A stretch of DNA of 64,000 bases, taken from contig CM055100.1 in assembly GCA_029204225.1 (NCBI GenBank), positions 53,727,714 through 53,791,713 of the forward strand, given 5' to 3'. Positions within the stretch are counted from its first letter, which is position 1; every line of letters begins with the position of its first letter. A model generated the notes under the pieces. The model had not been told where the DNA came from, searched no databases, and worked only from the letters and a program-made list of their open reading frames with translations. Positions 24,659 through 36,470 of the stretch are shown here, piece after piece. This DNA is from Diphasiastrum complanatum. Lineage: Eukaryota; Streptophyta; Lycopodiopsida; Lycopodiales; Lycopodiaceae. The position numbers and the translations under genes were made by a program.

Positions 24659-27600
24659 CTATATTGATTTGAACATGGATCTTGGTATAACTCCAAGATT
24701 GGCTCTATGCTTGATGAAGGAACTTTTGCTTGAAGGTTTGGTGAGCATATCGGCTATACAAGATGATGTGTCGATGTGCTCCAAATTGATTTCCCCTCCA
24801 ATGAGCTTCTCTCTCACGAAGTGACATGCAACTTCGATATGCTTGCTCCTTGCATGGAATATCGGGTTGTTGGCAAGGGCTTGGGCTGAAATGTTGTCAC
24901 ACATGAGCGTAGGTAGATCCTCTTCCAAGATTATCTTTAGTTCCACTAGTAACCTCTTAATCCAAAGCACTTCCTTTGTTGTTGTAGTGAGTGCCTTGTA
25001 CTCAGCTTCACATGATGAGAGTGATACAGTATCTTGCTTTTTGGAAAGCCAAGATATCAAGTTTCCTCCAAAATATATAACATAAGCACTTGTAGATTTT
25101 CGATCTGCTCTATCACTTGCAAAATTCGAGTCAGAATAACCAATAATAGAAAGATCTTCACTTTTATACAATAAACCAAAATCAAAAGTTGAAGATATAT
25201 ATCTAAGCACTCTCTTGGCCATTTTCCAATGATAGATAGTAGGATTTTGCATAGGCTAGATCAACTTATGAACACTAAAGCTTATGTCAAGTCTAGTTAT
25301 TGTGTGCCAAATTAAGGAGCCTATAAGACTTCTAAAAAGTGTGATGTCCACGAAGGATCTTTCATCACCTTTGTTAGAATCCTTTACATTTTGCTCCATA
25401 GGTGTTTCTATACTCTTACAATTCAACATATTGAGCTTCTTTGACATTGAAAGAGCATACTTGGATTGACATACAAAAGCTTTATCTTTAAGAAAGTCAA
25501 TCTCTAATTCTAGCATATAGTGAATTTTTCCAAGATCTTGCAGCTTGAACTCTTTTCCAAGTGCAATCTTGGTTTCCTCAACTAACTTGATACTACTTCC
25601 TGTCAGAGTGATATCATCAACATAAATAAGAAGAATGACAATATCTTTATCAAAAAACTTGACATATAAGGAAGGATCATAGTTACTAAGATTAAATCCT
25701 AGTGACTCAAGAAAGGTGTTAAGTCGATAATACCATGACCTTGGAGCTTGCTTCAATCCATATAAACTTTTGAAGAGCAAGAAAACTTTTTCTTTGTCAT
25801 GGATGAACCCAATAGGCTGATCCATATAAATCTCTTCTTCTAGGTACCCATTTAGAAATGCATTAGAGACATCTAGTTGAAGAAGTTGCCAATTAAAAAA
25901 ACAAGCAAGAGAAATTATGATTCTAATTGATATCATCTTTGCAACTAGGGCAAAGGTCTCCTCATAATCAAGTCCATAAACTTGAGCAAAACCTTTAGCA
26001 CAAAGCCTAGCCTTGTACTTGTTGATTGTGCCATCTTGATTATACTTGACTCAAAAAACCCACTTGCAACCAATGGTATGCTTGTTGGATGGAAGATCCA
26101 CAAGCTCCCATGTCTTATTGGCCATCAAAGCATCATATTCCTCCTTCATGGCAAGGTACTATTCCTTCGAGTTGAGTGCATCGTATACATCCTTCGGCTC
26201 CTAATGAGAAATAAAATAAGCACAATTAGTGGAGCTGATTTCCACTTGCTTGCCTCTATCTTCATAGGTAAGCCTTCTAGGCTCGGATCTTTCTCTTTGA
26301 GATCTCCTTGGTGAAAAGATTCAAGGTCACTCCTCCTCAATTCTCGGCCCCATCTCTCCACGATAATCTTCAAGGGTGATGATTGGAGTATCTTTGTGTG
26401 AATCTTTGAACTCGGCCTCCTCAAGAATGTATTTTTGATCTTCATGGAATATAACATCTCTACTCTCAATTGTAGCTGGAACATATATTCTGTAAGCTTT
26501 CTTCTTGGATGCATATCCAACCATGATCCCTTTAATAGAATTAGGATAATCTCTTTTCCTCGTTTCCAAGGGCACATGAACAAAGCAAGCACAACCAAAA
26601 ACTCTAAGGTGATCTACCTTAGGTTTCTTCTTAAACAAGACTTCAAAAGGTGATTTTCCAGCAAGTGCATTATGAGGTAATCTATTGCCCAAATAGTTTG
26701 CACAATTTATAGCTTCACCCCAATAATCAATAGGCAAAGAAGCTGCTACTCGAATTGCTTTAGCACATTCACATAAAGATCTGTTTTTCCTCTCAACTAC
26801 TCCATTTTGAGATGGAGAATAAGCACAAGAAAACTCTCTCTTTATTCCTTCACCTTCACAGTATTCATGAAACTTGTTGGAGATGTATTCACCTCCTCCA
26901 TCACATCTTAAAGCTTTAACTTTAAAAGAAAACTATTTCTCAACATAAGCTTTGAAAATTAGGAAGTGATCAAAAAACATAGCCTTTGAAGAAAGTAGAT
27001 ACATCCAGGTATATCTAGTAAAGTCATCAGTAAAGGTGATAAAACATGTTACACCACCAATACTTTTAGAAGAGGAAAAATGTACATTTGAGTGTATAAG
27101 CTCCAAAGGATGAGTAGTCTTTATAAAAGACTTCTGATATGGCTTTCTGTGTGACTTTGCAATGGCACAAGCCTCACAGGGCTTGAAATCTTTAGAAAGA
27201 GATTTTGGAAGACCAATAGCCTTCACCTTCTTAACCATAGAAGACATAGAAGTTAGGATGACCCAACCTTCTATGCCACAGCTCCTCCTTAGATAACAAA
27301 GCAACTTCACAAAGGTTTGCATTCTCATAAGAATTCAACTTAAAAATTCCACTACATCTAGATCCATCAGCAAGGATCTTACCATTTCTCTTGATACAAC
27401 AAGTATTGGAGTTGAACTTTACATCACAACCATTATCAAGCAACTTTCCCACACTAATTAAGTTCTTTGTAAGCTTTGGAATGAAAAGAGCATTAGAAAG
27501 TGCAAGAACTTTTGAAGAAGCAAGTTTCAATGGAATGTTGCCAATTCCTTCTATTGGGCACTCATGATCATTAGCTGTGTAAATAGATCTTTTGAGTCCT

Positions 27601-28162
27601 TTGAAAGGTAAGATTGAGTCAAATGACTCTTTTGAACAGCACATATGTGAAGAAGCTCCACTGTCTATGTACCAAGCTCCATCTTTCTTGAAAGGTGATG
27701 AAGAAAAACTGGAGGAGGGGTTCTTTATCCATCACTTGCATTAGAATCTTCTTCAATCTCTTTAGAGAGATTAGCTTGCTTGAGTTGGTTTTTATTCTTA
27801 AAGCAATTAGAGGCATAGTGCCCCTTCTTGCCACAGAAGACACACTTCACTTTCTTCTTCTTGGTTTTTGAGTTAGAAGGATGAGATGTATCATCCTCTT
27901 CACCATCTTTGTCTTGATCTTTGGCTTTGTCTTTGTTGGATGCTTGAGAGAACTGGTTCTTACTCTTTCCTTTCTGCTTGCCTTTGACAAAGAGGGCTTT
28001 GTCACTTCCACCATGCTCGAGTTTGTTCATCTTGGAGAGTTTATAGCTTTTTCTAGATTCTTCAAAAAAAAGAATTCCTTGGAGAGTTTCTAGATTAGGC
28101 AACTCCTCCTTAATAGCAAAACACTGAACAAGATTATCATAGTCATCTCTCAAGCCATTCAG
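24659..28162 (-). pseudogene. copia element A polyprotein (gag tail to RNase H)
   Basis: The order on the minus strand is gag end with knuckle CVFCGKKGHYASNC (about 27850-27809), protease DSGASSH-type segment near 27660, pre-integrase (LWHRRLGHP, CEACAIAKSHRKPY), integrase core (ITFTDDFTRYTWMYLL; ALxGKSPFEVLFKKKP near 26660), RT (LNGYLEEEIYM, SLYGLKQAPRSWY, LLIYVDDITLTGS) and RNase H (LSSCEAEYKALTTTTKEV, CDNISAQALANNP, CIADMLTKPSS). Breaks include a TAG at 25256-25258 in the RT/RNase H junction and several frameshifts in gag, protease and integrase. The gag N-terminus, PBS and 5' LTR are absent because the element stops at 28162 against Helitron sequence. Confidence 0.88.
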
Positions 28163-30235
28163 TCTAGCTCATCTACAGCCCCCGTCGTAATCATATCAGG
28201 TCCCTTGCACATGTACTATGTACACATACCTCCATGTTCAAGTGGCACTAAAAATGCAGTGTCAGCCACCTGTTGTACGGTACAACCCACCTATTATCTG
28301 AATCTACTACATGTGAACGCACCGTCACTCCGTTCTCTCTCTGCCTATATGAAACATACCCCTTCACCACCGACGTTTAATCAATGAAATTTCTTTGGTA
28401 GTTCTTCGAGCATTTTCCATCCTTCATGCACTGGGCATTTGGAAAAGATGTTCTGCATGGACCGTGCATCATAGATCTCGTCACTATCTCATACAACTCC
28501 GGATCTTCCTCCTTCATAGGAATCTCTACACAACAATACGATTGTAATCCCCAATGGTGATGGGTTTGCTTTGCTCCTCCAATATAATCAATAGGTGGGC
28601 ATGAGACAATCCTCTCTTTTGGAATTCCATGACATGCAGCCTCCCTATAATGCGTCCAATACCATCATTTTTTAGTAGGTCGATCAAATGCTGAAGCTTC
28701 ATGCAAAAAACCCTGGATACCAAATCAGGCCTATCTGCAGCTTTCTGTTGGAATCGCAACTCTCTCCTCACCTCCAACCAATTTGGGTTCGTCGTCATCA
28801 TGATAAACAAATCGGGAGAACCCAACTCCCTAAGGACGGCCATAGCATCATGATATTGCTGATGCATATGACGCAGTGAACAGATATATGAAGATGGAAG
28901 CACTACTCGCATTCCTATGTCGCTAGAGGAATGAGCTCCCACGACATCAACAATACTACTACAAAAACTATGCTGATTATTGTATTAGAAGTTCATGCTA
29001 TTTTGCACCATCTTTGCCATCATGTCACACGAGTACTCTTGCAGCAGCCTTCCACCCAAATGGATCGGTGAAACATGCTCTGCACGAACCTACAAATGAT
29101 AGCAGTAAAACTTTCAAATAGTAACAACTTTGTGACTACCCTCTAAATGCTCTTAAAAAGCATCAGAAAGTGCACCGTTATAGAAATCATCATCGGCACG
29201 TGCATCATCTCTGAGGTGCACATGTGGGACCTCTGGATACCACCCATGGATACCAAATGGAAATAACAGTACAAAATGTAATGCATCATATGATGAATCA
29301 TGTTGTGTGATAAACTGCAAACCATCCTGAATGGAATGCAGTATGATGTCACATATTTTGTCACTCGGGGTCTCGTCGAAAGACATAAGCACCGCAATTT
29401 CATTGCTTGTGGGAGCATTGAACTTCTGCTCACCCTACTATGTGAACAACCTGATACTATGCGGAGACGAATATCCTTTGTGACGTTCTCCCTCATGATT
29501 CACACAACGTTCTTAAAACGTTGCGAAAATGGACTCACATCCATCATCATGCTCTGCAAGACAGAGAGAACATCACGCCTAAGCTCGGAGTTCAGAGATG
29601 ATCTCTGACCCATCTGCAAATCATCACCATCCATGAAGTAAATATGTGAAAAGGAAGGCCTATCTGATGGCAACAAACCACCAATGCGATGGTACAACCG
29701 TCCAAATACTCAAAACGTGTACGTGCCGCCTACGAAGTTGGAGGTGGATCTATCTAGATTTATCTCAAGAGATGCGAATGCCGATGAGTTATTGTAACTT
29801 CGAATATTCTTCCTAAAATGAGCTCCCGAGCCATCGGAGGACGTGTTCAACCGAAGTAGCTCAGAAGGCGGCGATGGCATCAAAGGCAAATGCACCTTGC
29901 ATGTCATGCAACATAAACAACTATTCCTTTCTACTTTCCATCGCAAGGTCGAACAACAACCACATACAAACTCCATCCATCCCAAATCATGAAGGGATGA
30001 AGTCAAGAGCGATCTGCCTACCTCAAATAACCTACCAACCCTATCTAGAGTTGTCTTCTTTGCCTTAAATCTATGCCCTAGTCATCTAGCTCTAGCTAAT
30101 CTAGACTCTGCCTCTGGAGTGCTATATGACGGGTGATTATGCGCTTCCTTGGTCCTAACACAACATGTCAGACCACCTCTACCTATAAATCTCCTCTTTG
30201 CATAATATCTACGCCTCAACCAAAATCCATAGCAT
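28163..30235 (-). pseudogene. Helitron Rep N-terminal fragment
   Basis: The minus strand carries the Helitron-like N-terminal region in order: a Cys-rich segment (CGCCSTLRW, near 29950), HFRKNIRSYNN (about 29820), YHRIGGLLPSD (29690), a block with YDALHFVLLFPFG (about 29280), VVLPSSYICSLRHMHQQY (28900), a PDLFIMMTTNPNW block (28810), AADRPDLVSRVFCMKL, then VMEFQKRGLSHAHLLI with the HUH nuclease motif HAH at 28603-28595. Downstream are MHGPCR, CMKDGKCSKN and NRWVVPYN. The sequence ends around the KGPDMITT...VDEL segment at 28162. The helicase half and both Helitron termini are missing. There are several frameshifts and stops, so it cannot encode an active Rep. Confidence 0.88.
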
Positions 30236-31760
30236 GCTTCCTCTATGAAAAGATTATCACTCGATTTGGCTGTCCAATAGAATTTGTAAGTGATCATGGT
30301 TCTCATTTCCTTAATGAAGTATCAATAGTTTACTAAGGCATTACTTCGTTATACACCGAAAGAGTACCCCGTACTATCCTAGATGCAATGGACTAGCTGA
30401 ATCTACGAACAAAACAATTTGCAAGGTTTTAACCAAGATAGTAGAAACTGTTGAAATTGTCACTTCTAACTTGATGTAATATGGTTCATCTTGAGATCTA
30501 GATTCATATTGAGATCTCACACGCGTGGAGACTATTCCCACATGTGAAAGGAAGTCGAAAAAGTACTTGTATAAAGTTAGATTCATTTAAGATCAATCTA
30601 CACAAGTGTGAACTTGACTTTTCACTAGAATCTTAGAAAAGTCATTTTGGTCAATCTCCTTGTAATTAGCTTGCACTTCCATGTGAATGAGTAAATGCTC
30701 CCACATGTCAAGATGTTGTTCACACATGTAGATCTAGATGTACTAGATAAGATGTATATATTCTCCTAGATCCCATTTTATAGGAAAGATTCCCACTTTT
30801 TGTGGAGACTAGCATATGGATTCTAGCTAGTAGAATAAGTCAACTTTGATCTATGAGCATATCTTGCTCCTATTGGTGGATCTACATGATGTGGCACTCC
30901 CCACATGTGTGAAGACCTGCTGGACCAGTATAAAGGTCGTTCATGTACTTGATCTGCTTGCAAGCTATCATATGAGTTTAGTACTTTGTTCTCTGGTCAC
31001 AGTCCGTAAAGTGACTATTTTCCACTCGTGTGAGGCCACCCTTGATGTTTTTTGGTATTACATCTATTGATCTCTAGTTAGAGATTTGCATCTAGATCAA
31101 GATCTAGTCAATAGAACTTGATGAATCCTTTGATTTGGCAATCAATAACTCTTGTGGATTGATTAGTACAATCAATCATTGTCCTAAAATCTGAAAATTC
31201 ACAGAGACAAGTTGATCAGGCTGGGAAACGAAATTATTTTCTGCTATCTGGCCATATCGAACAACGCTGAAGCGAGCCATGGGATGAAAAACACCATTTG
31301 AGCTGGTGTATGGCCAAGAGGCTGTTATGCTGGTAGAATTTTTAATTCTTTCCCTACGTGGCTTTAGCATATGCCACTGACTTGTGTGACGATAGTGCTT
31401 ATCAACACCAAGTTCAGAATAGACTCTTTACGTTGACAAAACTGTGTGAAACACGACTCATATCCTATCATGCACAGTTAGTTCATAAGAGACGACAAAA
31501 GGCTTGGCATGATCGTCATGTCAGAACTAAGGACATTCATGATGGTGATAAAGTTTTACTTTGTACATCCTCAAAAGTCCATCGTGGGAAATTGAAATTC
31601 CGTAGCCAAGGTCCTTACGTTGTCAAGAAAATCTTTACAAATGGTGTAGTGCAGTTAGAAATATTAGAAGGCATATCCCTAGATACAATGGTTCATGGTA
31701 GCTGACTATAGAGGTCATGGTAGCTGACTATAGAGGTACTATGAGGATACTTTTACAATA
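30236..31760 (+). pseudogene. Ty3/gypsy integrase fragment split by an insertion
   Basis: 30240-30448 encodes integrase core blocks: IITRFGCPIEFVSDHGSHFL, followed in another frame by STPYYP and NGLAESTNKTI. After the inserted block (30449-31192) the integrase resumes: a WPYRTTLKRAMG-type segment (31240), TPFELVYGQEAVM, then 31380-31705 with SYHAQLVHKRRQKAWHDRHV, GDKVLL, GKLKFRSQGPYVVKKIF and NGVVQLEILEG. That is the classic gypsy integrase C-terminal region. The frame breaks at several places. It abuts the Helitron fragment at about 30235. Confidence 0.82.
30449..31192 (+). mobile_element. about 740-bp insertion inside the gypsy integrase, possibly a solo LTR
   Basis: The integrase reading is interrupted at GTAGAAAC and resumes at GAAAATTC. 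The inserted block starts TGTTGAAATTG, similar to the starts of the LTRs of elements A (TGTTAAAATTGG) and C (TGTCAAAATATTG). The flanks GAAAC and GAAAA are a near-perfect 5-bp target duplication. It has no coding capacity. The right end lacks the expected CA, so a solo LTR is likely but not proved. Confidence 0.5.
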
Positions 31761-31929
31761 AGTCATATGTAAAATCTAATTTTGGGTTTTTAACCTTCCA
31801 TTTTTTCCCCTGATCCATCATTCTATATATTATCATCAGATTTACTCTTTTTTCAACATTGTTTTTCTATGTATATCTATCCAAGTCTTTCCAGAAGACC
31901 GTAGATTTTACACTATCCAAAAATCCAAA

Positions 31930-32290
31930 AAAGAAAAAAATTCAGCTTTTACATCCGAAAGTACAACCGACAGTAGGTCCAAAACTACATCCAACAGTGC
32001 ATTCAACACTGCATCCAATAGTGCATCCGATGATGCATCCGACAACCTACATCCGATGCCATAACTGATTCTATCTGATAGTATGTCTGACAAATACTCC
32101 TAACTGTACATCCGATGCATTCCCATCGGACATGCTTGCAGCCGAAGATTTGTATATGATGATCTGATTCGACGTTTTGCAACGGATGCATAGATCTGAT
32201 GAATTTGCATCCGATGACCCAACTGACGATTAGAACCGACAAATTTGCATCCACGACCCATTGCATCCCGACGATTTTGCATTTGACACC
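31930..32290 (+). repeat. CATCCGA-rich low-complexity tract
   Basis: The motif GCATCCGA or near variants (CATCCAA, CATCCGAC) recurs many times, especially 31950-32060 and 32105-32270. In one plus-strand frame it reads as a Ser/Asp/Asn-rich peptide (SASDDASDN). A related tract on the opposite strand at 59360-59455 follows a copia zinc knuckle, which suggests this one is also transposon-derived. Confidence 0.55.
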
Positions 32291-32307
32291 TGATCAAAAA
32301 AATATTC

Positions 32308-32317
32308 TATATAAATA
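32308..32317 (+). promoter_or_regulatory. TATA box upstream of the SET-domain gene
   Basis: TATATAAATA is followed about 30 bp later by CACTTCATAGTTTC, a plausible start region, and then a C/T-rich leader up to the ATG at 32807. Transcription from here would give a leader of about 460 nt. It could also belong to a transposon promoter. Confidence 0.4.
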
Positions 32318-32806
32318 CGTTGACCGCCCAGGTCATTTTTCACTTCATAGTTTCTGAGAGCGTTCATGTCCGATTGGAGAATTTTGACAATCTTTGCATT
32401 CTGTGATCCGATTTAGGCACCCTTTTCTGCAAACTGACCGCCATCGATCGTTCTACCACATGTTCCATGCTCCGTAGCCATTTCATTTTCATCTATTGCC
32501 ACAACACACACCTTCAAGTTTTCACTTTTTTCTAAAAAGTTCCAACTTTTTTTCAATCTAAGTTTTGTGCAGTTACACTTTTACCACCCACTTCACCAAT
32601 TTTCAGTTTCATTTTAGTTTTTTTGCCAGCCTAATACCACCTTTTACATCTTTTATCTTTTAATTTCATTTACATCCCACCAACTTTCATACCCTACCTT
32701 GCCTTTGTTTTTCCTACCTTACCTGTTTCACATCCGACAACTTGCATCTAGTTTGCATTCGACATCGTGAATCAGTCTGTATCTGAAGCTATATCTATTT
32801 TTACAT

Positions 32807-33652
32807 TTGATTTTATATCCACCAACATTTTATTACCCAACCACACCTATCCTAGATGTTGCACATGAGTCCTCCACGATACTCCACGTGGATTCCACAA
32901 ACATGACCACCCCTTTAAAAAAGAGAACACGTCTTGGATGTATTATGACTAGTTTGAAAGATAATTGCAAATTACTACGCATTGCTGATGTGTCAAAAGA
33001 CATTCTAGGTTCTTTGTCTGACCTTCCTCTTCCAGCTAGCTTGCAACCATTAGTAAAAACTTTTATTAGAAGTAGATATTCGTGTTGGCCACTCCAATCA
33101 CCATTACCATTAGATGGAACACCATTCATGTATTGGGGTCGAATGTACATAATCAAGCCTAGTGAACACTTTCCTGAGGTTGGTTTGGGCCTTTTTGTAT
33201 TGAGTAGTATTGAGGTCCCTTTAAATAGTGTTGTGACATTGATGCCATATGCAGGACCTCAATACAATTGGGGTGATTGGCATGCTTTGTGTCGTCACCA
33301 ATGGAGGATGCAAGTATATGGCTTGAAGTCAAATGCTTGTTCTTTAGAGGAGCAACGCATGCAAGGAGGCAACATCTCAAGGGCAAATCGTACATACATT
33401 GATGGACGTCCAGATGTGCATGGAAACATTGCTGCATATATAAATAGTTTCATTGGCCACCCTCTATTGACGAATTGTGATTTTGAAGAACGCACCAATG
33501 GAAAAGAAGAATATTTTACTAGGAATGTAAAGGGCACTTATGTAATAGTCTGTGCCACTAGATCTATCAGGTTTGGGGAGGAATTGTTCATCAAATATAG
33601 TTTCAACCGTCCTCTACCCAAATGTTTGCAAAAGATGATAAGTCAAATGTGA
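32807..33652 (+). CDS. SET-domain protein (putative lysine methyltransferase)
   Basis: An intact single-exon frame of 281 codons ends in TGA. The second half has the SET fold signature: GLGLF at residues 126-130, an LMPYAG segment, then GNIAAYINS with N213 and TNC at 222-224 (the NHS/NC-type substrate pocket), a V-x-A-x-R-S-I strand, and GEELFIKY at 257-264 with the conserved tyrosine. SET domains transfer methyl groups from S-adenosylmethionine to protein lysines, usually histones. The catalytic NHS is replaced by NSF, and there are no pre-SET or post-SET zinc clusters, so activity is uncertain. The N-terminal 125 residues match no domain I recognise. An alternative start is M33 (32903). The frame is open and intact in a region of broken transposons, which argues for selection or recent arrival. 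CACTA remnants begin about 370 bp downstream on the same strand. Confidence 0.8.
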   Translation: MILYPPTFYYPTTPILDVAHESSTILHVDSTNMTTPLKKRTRLGCIMTSLKDNCKLLRIADVSKDILGSLSDLPLPASLQPLVKTFIRSRYSCWPLQSPLPLDGTPFMYWGRMYIIKPSEHFPEVGLGLFVLSSIEVPLNSVVTLMPYAGPQYNWGDWHALCRHQWRMQVYGLKSNACSLEEQRMQGGNISRANRTYIDGRPDVHGNIAAYINSFIGHPLLTNCDFEERTNGKEEYFTRNVKGTYVIVCATRSIRFGEELFIKYSFNRPLPKCLQKMISQM

Positions 33653-33999
33653 AGATTTAAATTTTGTTGATATGTAGAGATGTATAATCCATGCATCTTG
33701 ATTGTATTTGGTTTGTGTCATTAAATATGTCAAATGTTAGGAGCATTATTCGTCATTTGCCTAGATTAAATGTTAGGAGCATTATTCGTCTTTGAGTTCA
33801 TTGAATGTTAACAAGTTGAAAAGACAAATCTGTCTAGTAGATACATTGGTATGTTCATAATTTCTAAACTAAGAAGTAATTTATATTCATATGCAACATT
33901 TAGATCTATCAAGTATTGTTTCAACCTACTTCTTGTTATTTTGATATATAGGATTCTTGATCCTCATTAGTGTTGGAGACTATCCTCGTAATGGTCGAC

Positions 34000-35104
34000 A
34001 TAGATGACAAATGCAATACAACGGTCGACATATAATGCAATTACCTCGTCGTCTACGTCGAGGCTTAAAAGAGATGATGGAAATTGATGAGCGTATTAAT
34101 CAAGAGACTAATGCATCTGAATCTAGCTGATCTAGATCTACTTCTTCGCAAACAAGTTTCAACGATGAAAATGAGCTTCCAATGAATGATGAATTTGAAG
34201 TCATGGGAGACATGTTGGATGATATGTACGAGAACAATATTGCAGCTAGACACAATGAACAAGATGAGGAGGCACTTTTGTCTAAAGAAGAAAAGAAATT
34301 GCGAGAAGAATCAAAGACCGCATTGTATCTTGGAGCAAAGACATCTTGTTTGGCGACTTCTCTACTTCCATTGAATCTTCAAGCCAAATACAGATGGAGT
34401 GACCAAAGCCTCACATCATTATTTGAGTAAGTTGTTTTTCATCTACTTGTCATTTTTGCTTTGAAACAAAATTTACAATTTGGACATCGAGTGATATTTT
34501 TTTTACAATGACTTCTTTTGTCATGTACAGACTATTGAAATGGATGTGAAATGGTTCAAGGTAGTTTGTAGCGGGCCAAATGCAACCGTAAAATCAGATC
34601 CAAGTAAATTTTTTGCGATTGATTCATCAAAAACATTGAGCAGGAGTTCTTTGACACATTGGTGTTGCCTTGTCACTGAGAGCAGGTGCACATGCTATGC
34701 TATGATGTTTTTCATTTTATTGCAAGTGACTTCAGTATTTGAGTTTTCGATGTGTTCTAAAATAGTGATTTTTGCAGGTGTTTTTTCAACTTGATTGACT
34801 AAACAAGATATGGTGGTTTGTAGCTCAAGTTGAACCACGTTCACGACGAGTATTTGAGGGTGCAAATGTTGAGAATAAAATGGAAAACCTTCATTTTAAC
34901 TATGAGATTGAGCTACCTAGAGATGTAATAAATCGTCAAACCATACTTGAAGCACCCACTTCCATAGATGTTGAGAATAGAAATTCTAATAGTCAAGATG
35001 ATGAAATAATTTTTGAAAGTGAGAGTGATGATGAAAATCATCTAAGAGGAGATGAATTGCAAGATGTTGTCGCTCATGAAATTGATTCTTGTAATTCTGA
35101 ATAA
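34000..35104 (+). pseudogene. CACTA (En/Spm, Tnp2-type) transposase remnant
   Basis: 34074-34427 encodes an acidic leader, then KTALYLGAKTSCLATSLLPL and RWSDQSLTSLFE, matching the start of the plant Tnp2 transposase (LYEGAK..., WSDxSFTELL). A GTAAGT donor lies directly after it (34428) and an acceptor (CATGTACAG) at about 34531 would join it to ELLKWM. Further on, an acceptor TTTTTGCAG near 34777 precedes QVFFQL, IWWFVAQVEPR and an acidic tail ending at 35104, matching the DUF4216 region and C-terminus. The central transposase domain is deleted and stops are present. CACTA termini were not found. Confidence 0.68.
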
Positions 35105-35339
35105 AAATTGATTATTGCAATTTTGAATGAAATTGATTCTTGCAATGCTTTCAAATGATTGTTATTTAGCCAAAATAGAGTCTCATTTATGGTCAAGTAA
35201 GTGAAAAGAATAGACATAGTTTGACTTCAATCCCATTTTTTTTGAGATAATGTCGGTGAAGATAGATGTACGGTTTCATGTTCCAAGAAAATTCTCATTT
35301 TTAACAAATGTTGCAAGGCAGTAAATCACTAAAAGCATT

Positions 35340-35650
35340 TGAGTTAATGAAATCACCACCACAAACTATGACAAAATCAAGTGTTTCATCATAGTCAATC
35401 CCCTTGAATTGAGCATATCCCTTGGCAACTAGTCTTTTTTTATAATTGTTCACACTACCATCTTGATTAAGCTTGATCTTAAAGACCCATTTGCAAACAG
35501 TAACATTTTGTATCTTTGATGGAGGATCAATAATTTTACAACTATCTCAAACAATGCATCATATACTCACCTCACTTATCATTACATCAAATTACTCTTT
35601 TGTTGTTACAGTTTCATTCACACTTGAAGGAACATCATCACACTTAAGGT
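35340..35650 (-). pseudogene. copia RT N-terminal fragment
   Basis: The minus strand encodes [36 protein letters not shown], the entry to the copia reverse transcriptase. Sequence on either side is degraded. It probably belongs with the PBS and LTR at 35738-36263, the intervening gag and integrase having been deleted. Confidence 0.75.
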
Positions 35651-35737
35651 AGTAATAAGGACAATAAAAATTAAACAATCATCAACTTGTAATTGCTTCT
35701 CTCTTCCTTGTATTTGAGCCTGGATGGTTGCATTTGG

Positions 35738-35749
35738 GCTCTGATACCA
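35738..35749 (-). other. primer binding site for initiator tRNA-Met
   Basis: The minus strand reads TGGTATCAGAGC, complementary to the 3' end of plant initiator tRNA-Met, directly inside the LTR that begins at 35750. Confidence 0.85.
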
Positions 35750-36263
35750 TGTTAAAATCAAAGGTTATGAACCTCATTTGGAAACTAAAACCTTGAAAAA
35801 GCATCAAAGGTTTCACTTATATCTAATAGATAGAAAACTAGCACACAATTCAACCTATTTTGCATCTAATTGGCAAGAGCTTTTGAACACCACAATAAAA
35901 CTAGAAAATAATTGATCTTCACATCCTGTCACACATGTGGAAAGTATAATACTTCGTTCAGATTTAGATCTATTCATTAGACACAAAAAATATCACATTC
36001 ATCATTCATCAATTCCTCATTAAAGAGCAAACTTGCCAAAATCACCATTTCTTGATAATCACTCGAAGTATGTACAAAATAAGCTCTCAATCCATATCAA
36101 ATGATCTCGGATATGAGATTAAGTAGAGTGCCATTAGGGTAGACCCTAAACCCCTGGCTATCAAAGCCTTAGATCATGCATAATTACCCTCTTGGTAGCT
36201 CGAGTCAACTGTCTTATAAAAGTAGGTGGCCGCCCTCATCAAAAATCCCAATCATCTAGGAAC
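35750..36263 (-). mobile_element. 5' LTR of a minus-strand copia remnant
   Basis: The inner border (plus strand TGTTAAAATC) lies next to the PBS. The outer end is placed at GGAACA (36263), the first suitable TG-CA pair, giving about 514 bp; this end is tentative. A TATA-like TTTTATAAG on the minus strand lies near 36215, consistent with a promoter for leftward transcription. Confidence 0.55.
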
Positions 36264-36460
36264 ACCATGATATAATTCACTTTAGAAAAATATTTATTTA
36301 ACTAAATCCATTTCATTATGAACATGCAAAAAAAAAAAAAAACCTCATCATAATATAATTCACTTTAGAAAAAAAAAATATAGCCTAATCATAATATAAT
36401 GCACTTTAGAAATATATTTATTTAACTAATTTCATGTCATTATCAACATGCAAAAAACAA
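36264..36460. repeat. short AT-rich tandem repeats
   Basis: The motif ATAATATAATTCACTTTAGAAA or a close variant occurs three times (about 36268, 36348 and 36388), and a TATTTATTTAACTAA-...-ATCAACATGCAAAAA segment occurs twice (36289-36330 and 36414-36456). Confidence 0.65.
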
Positions 36461-36470
36461 AAAAAAAATT

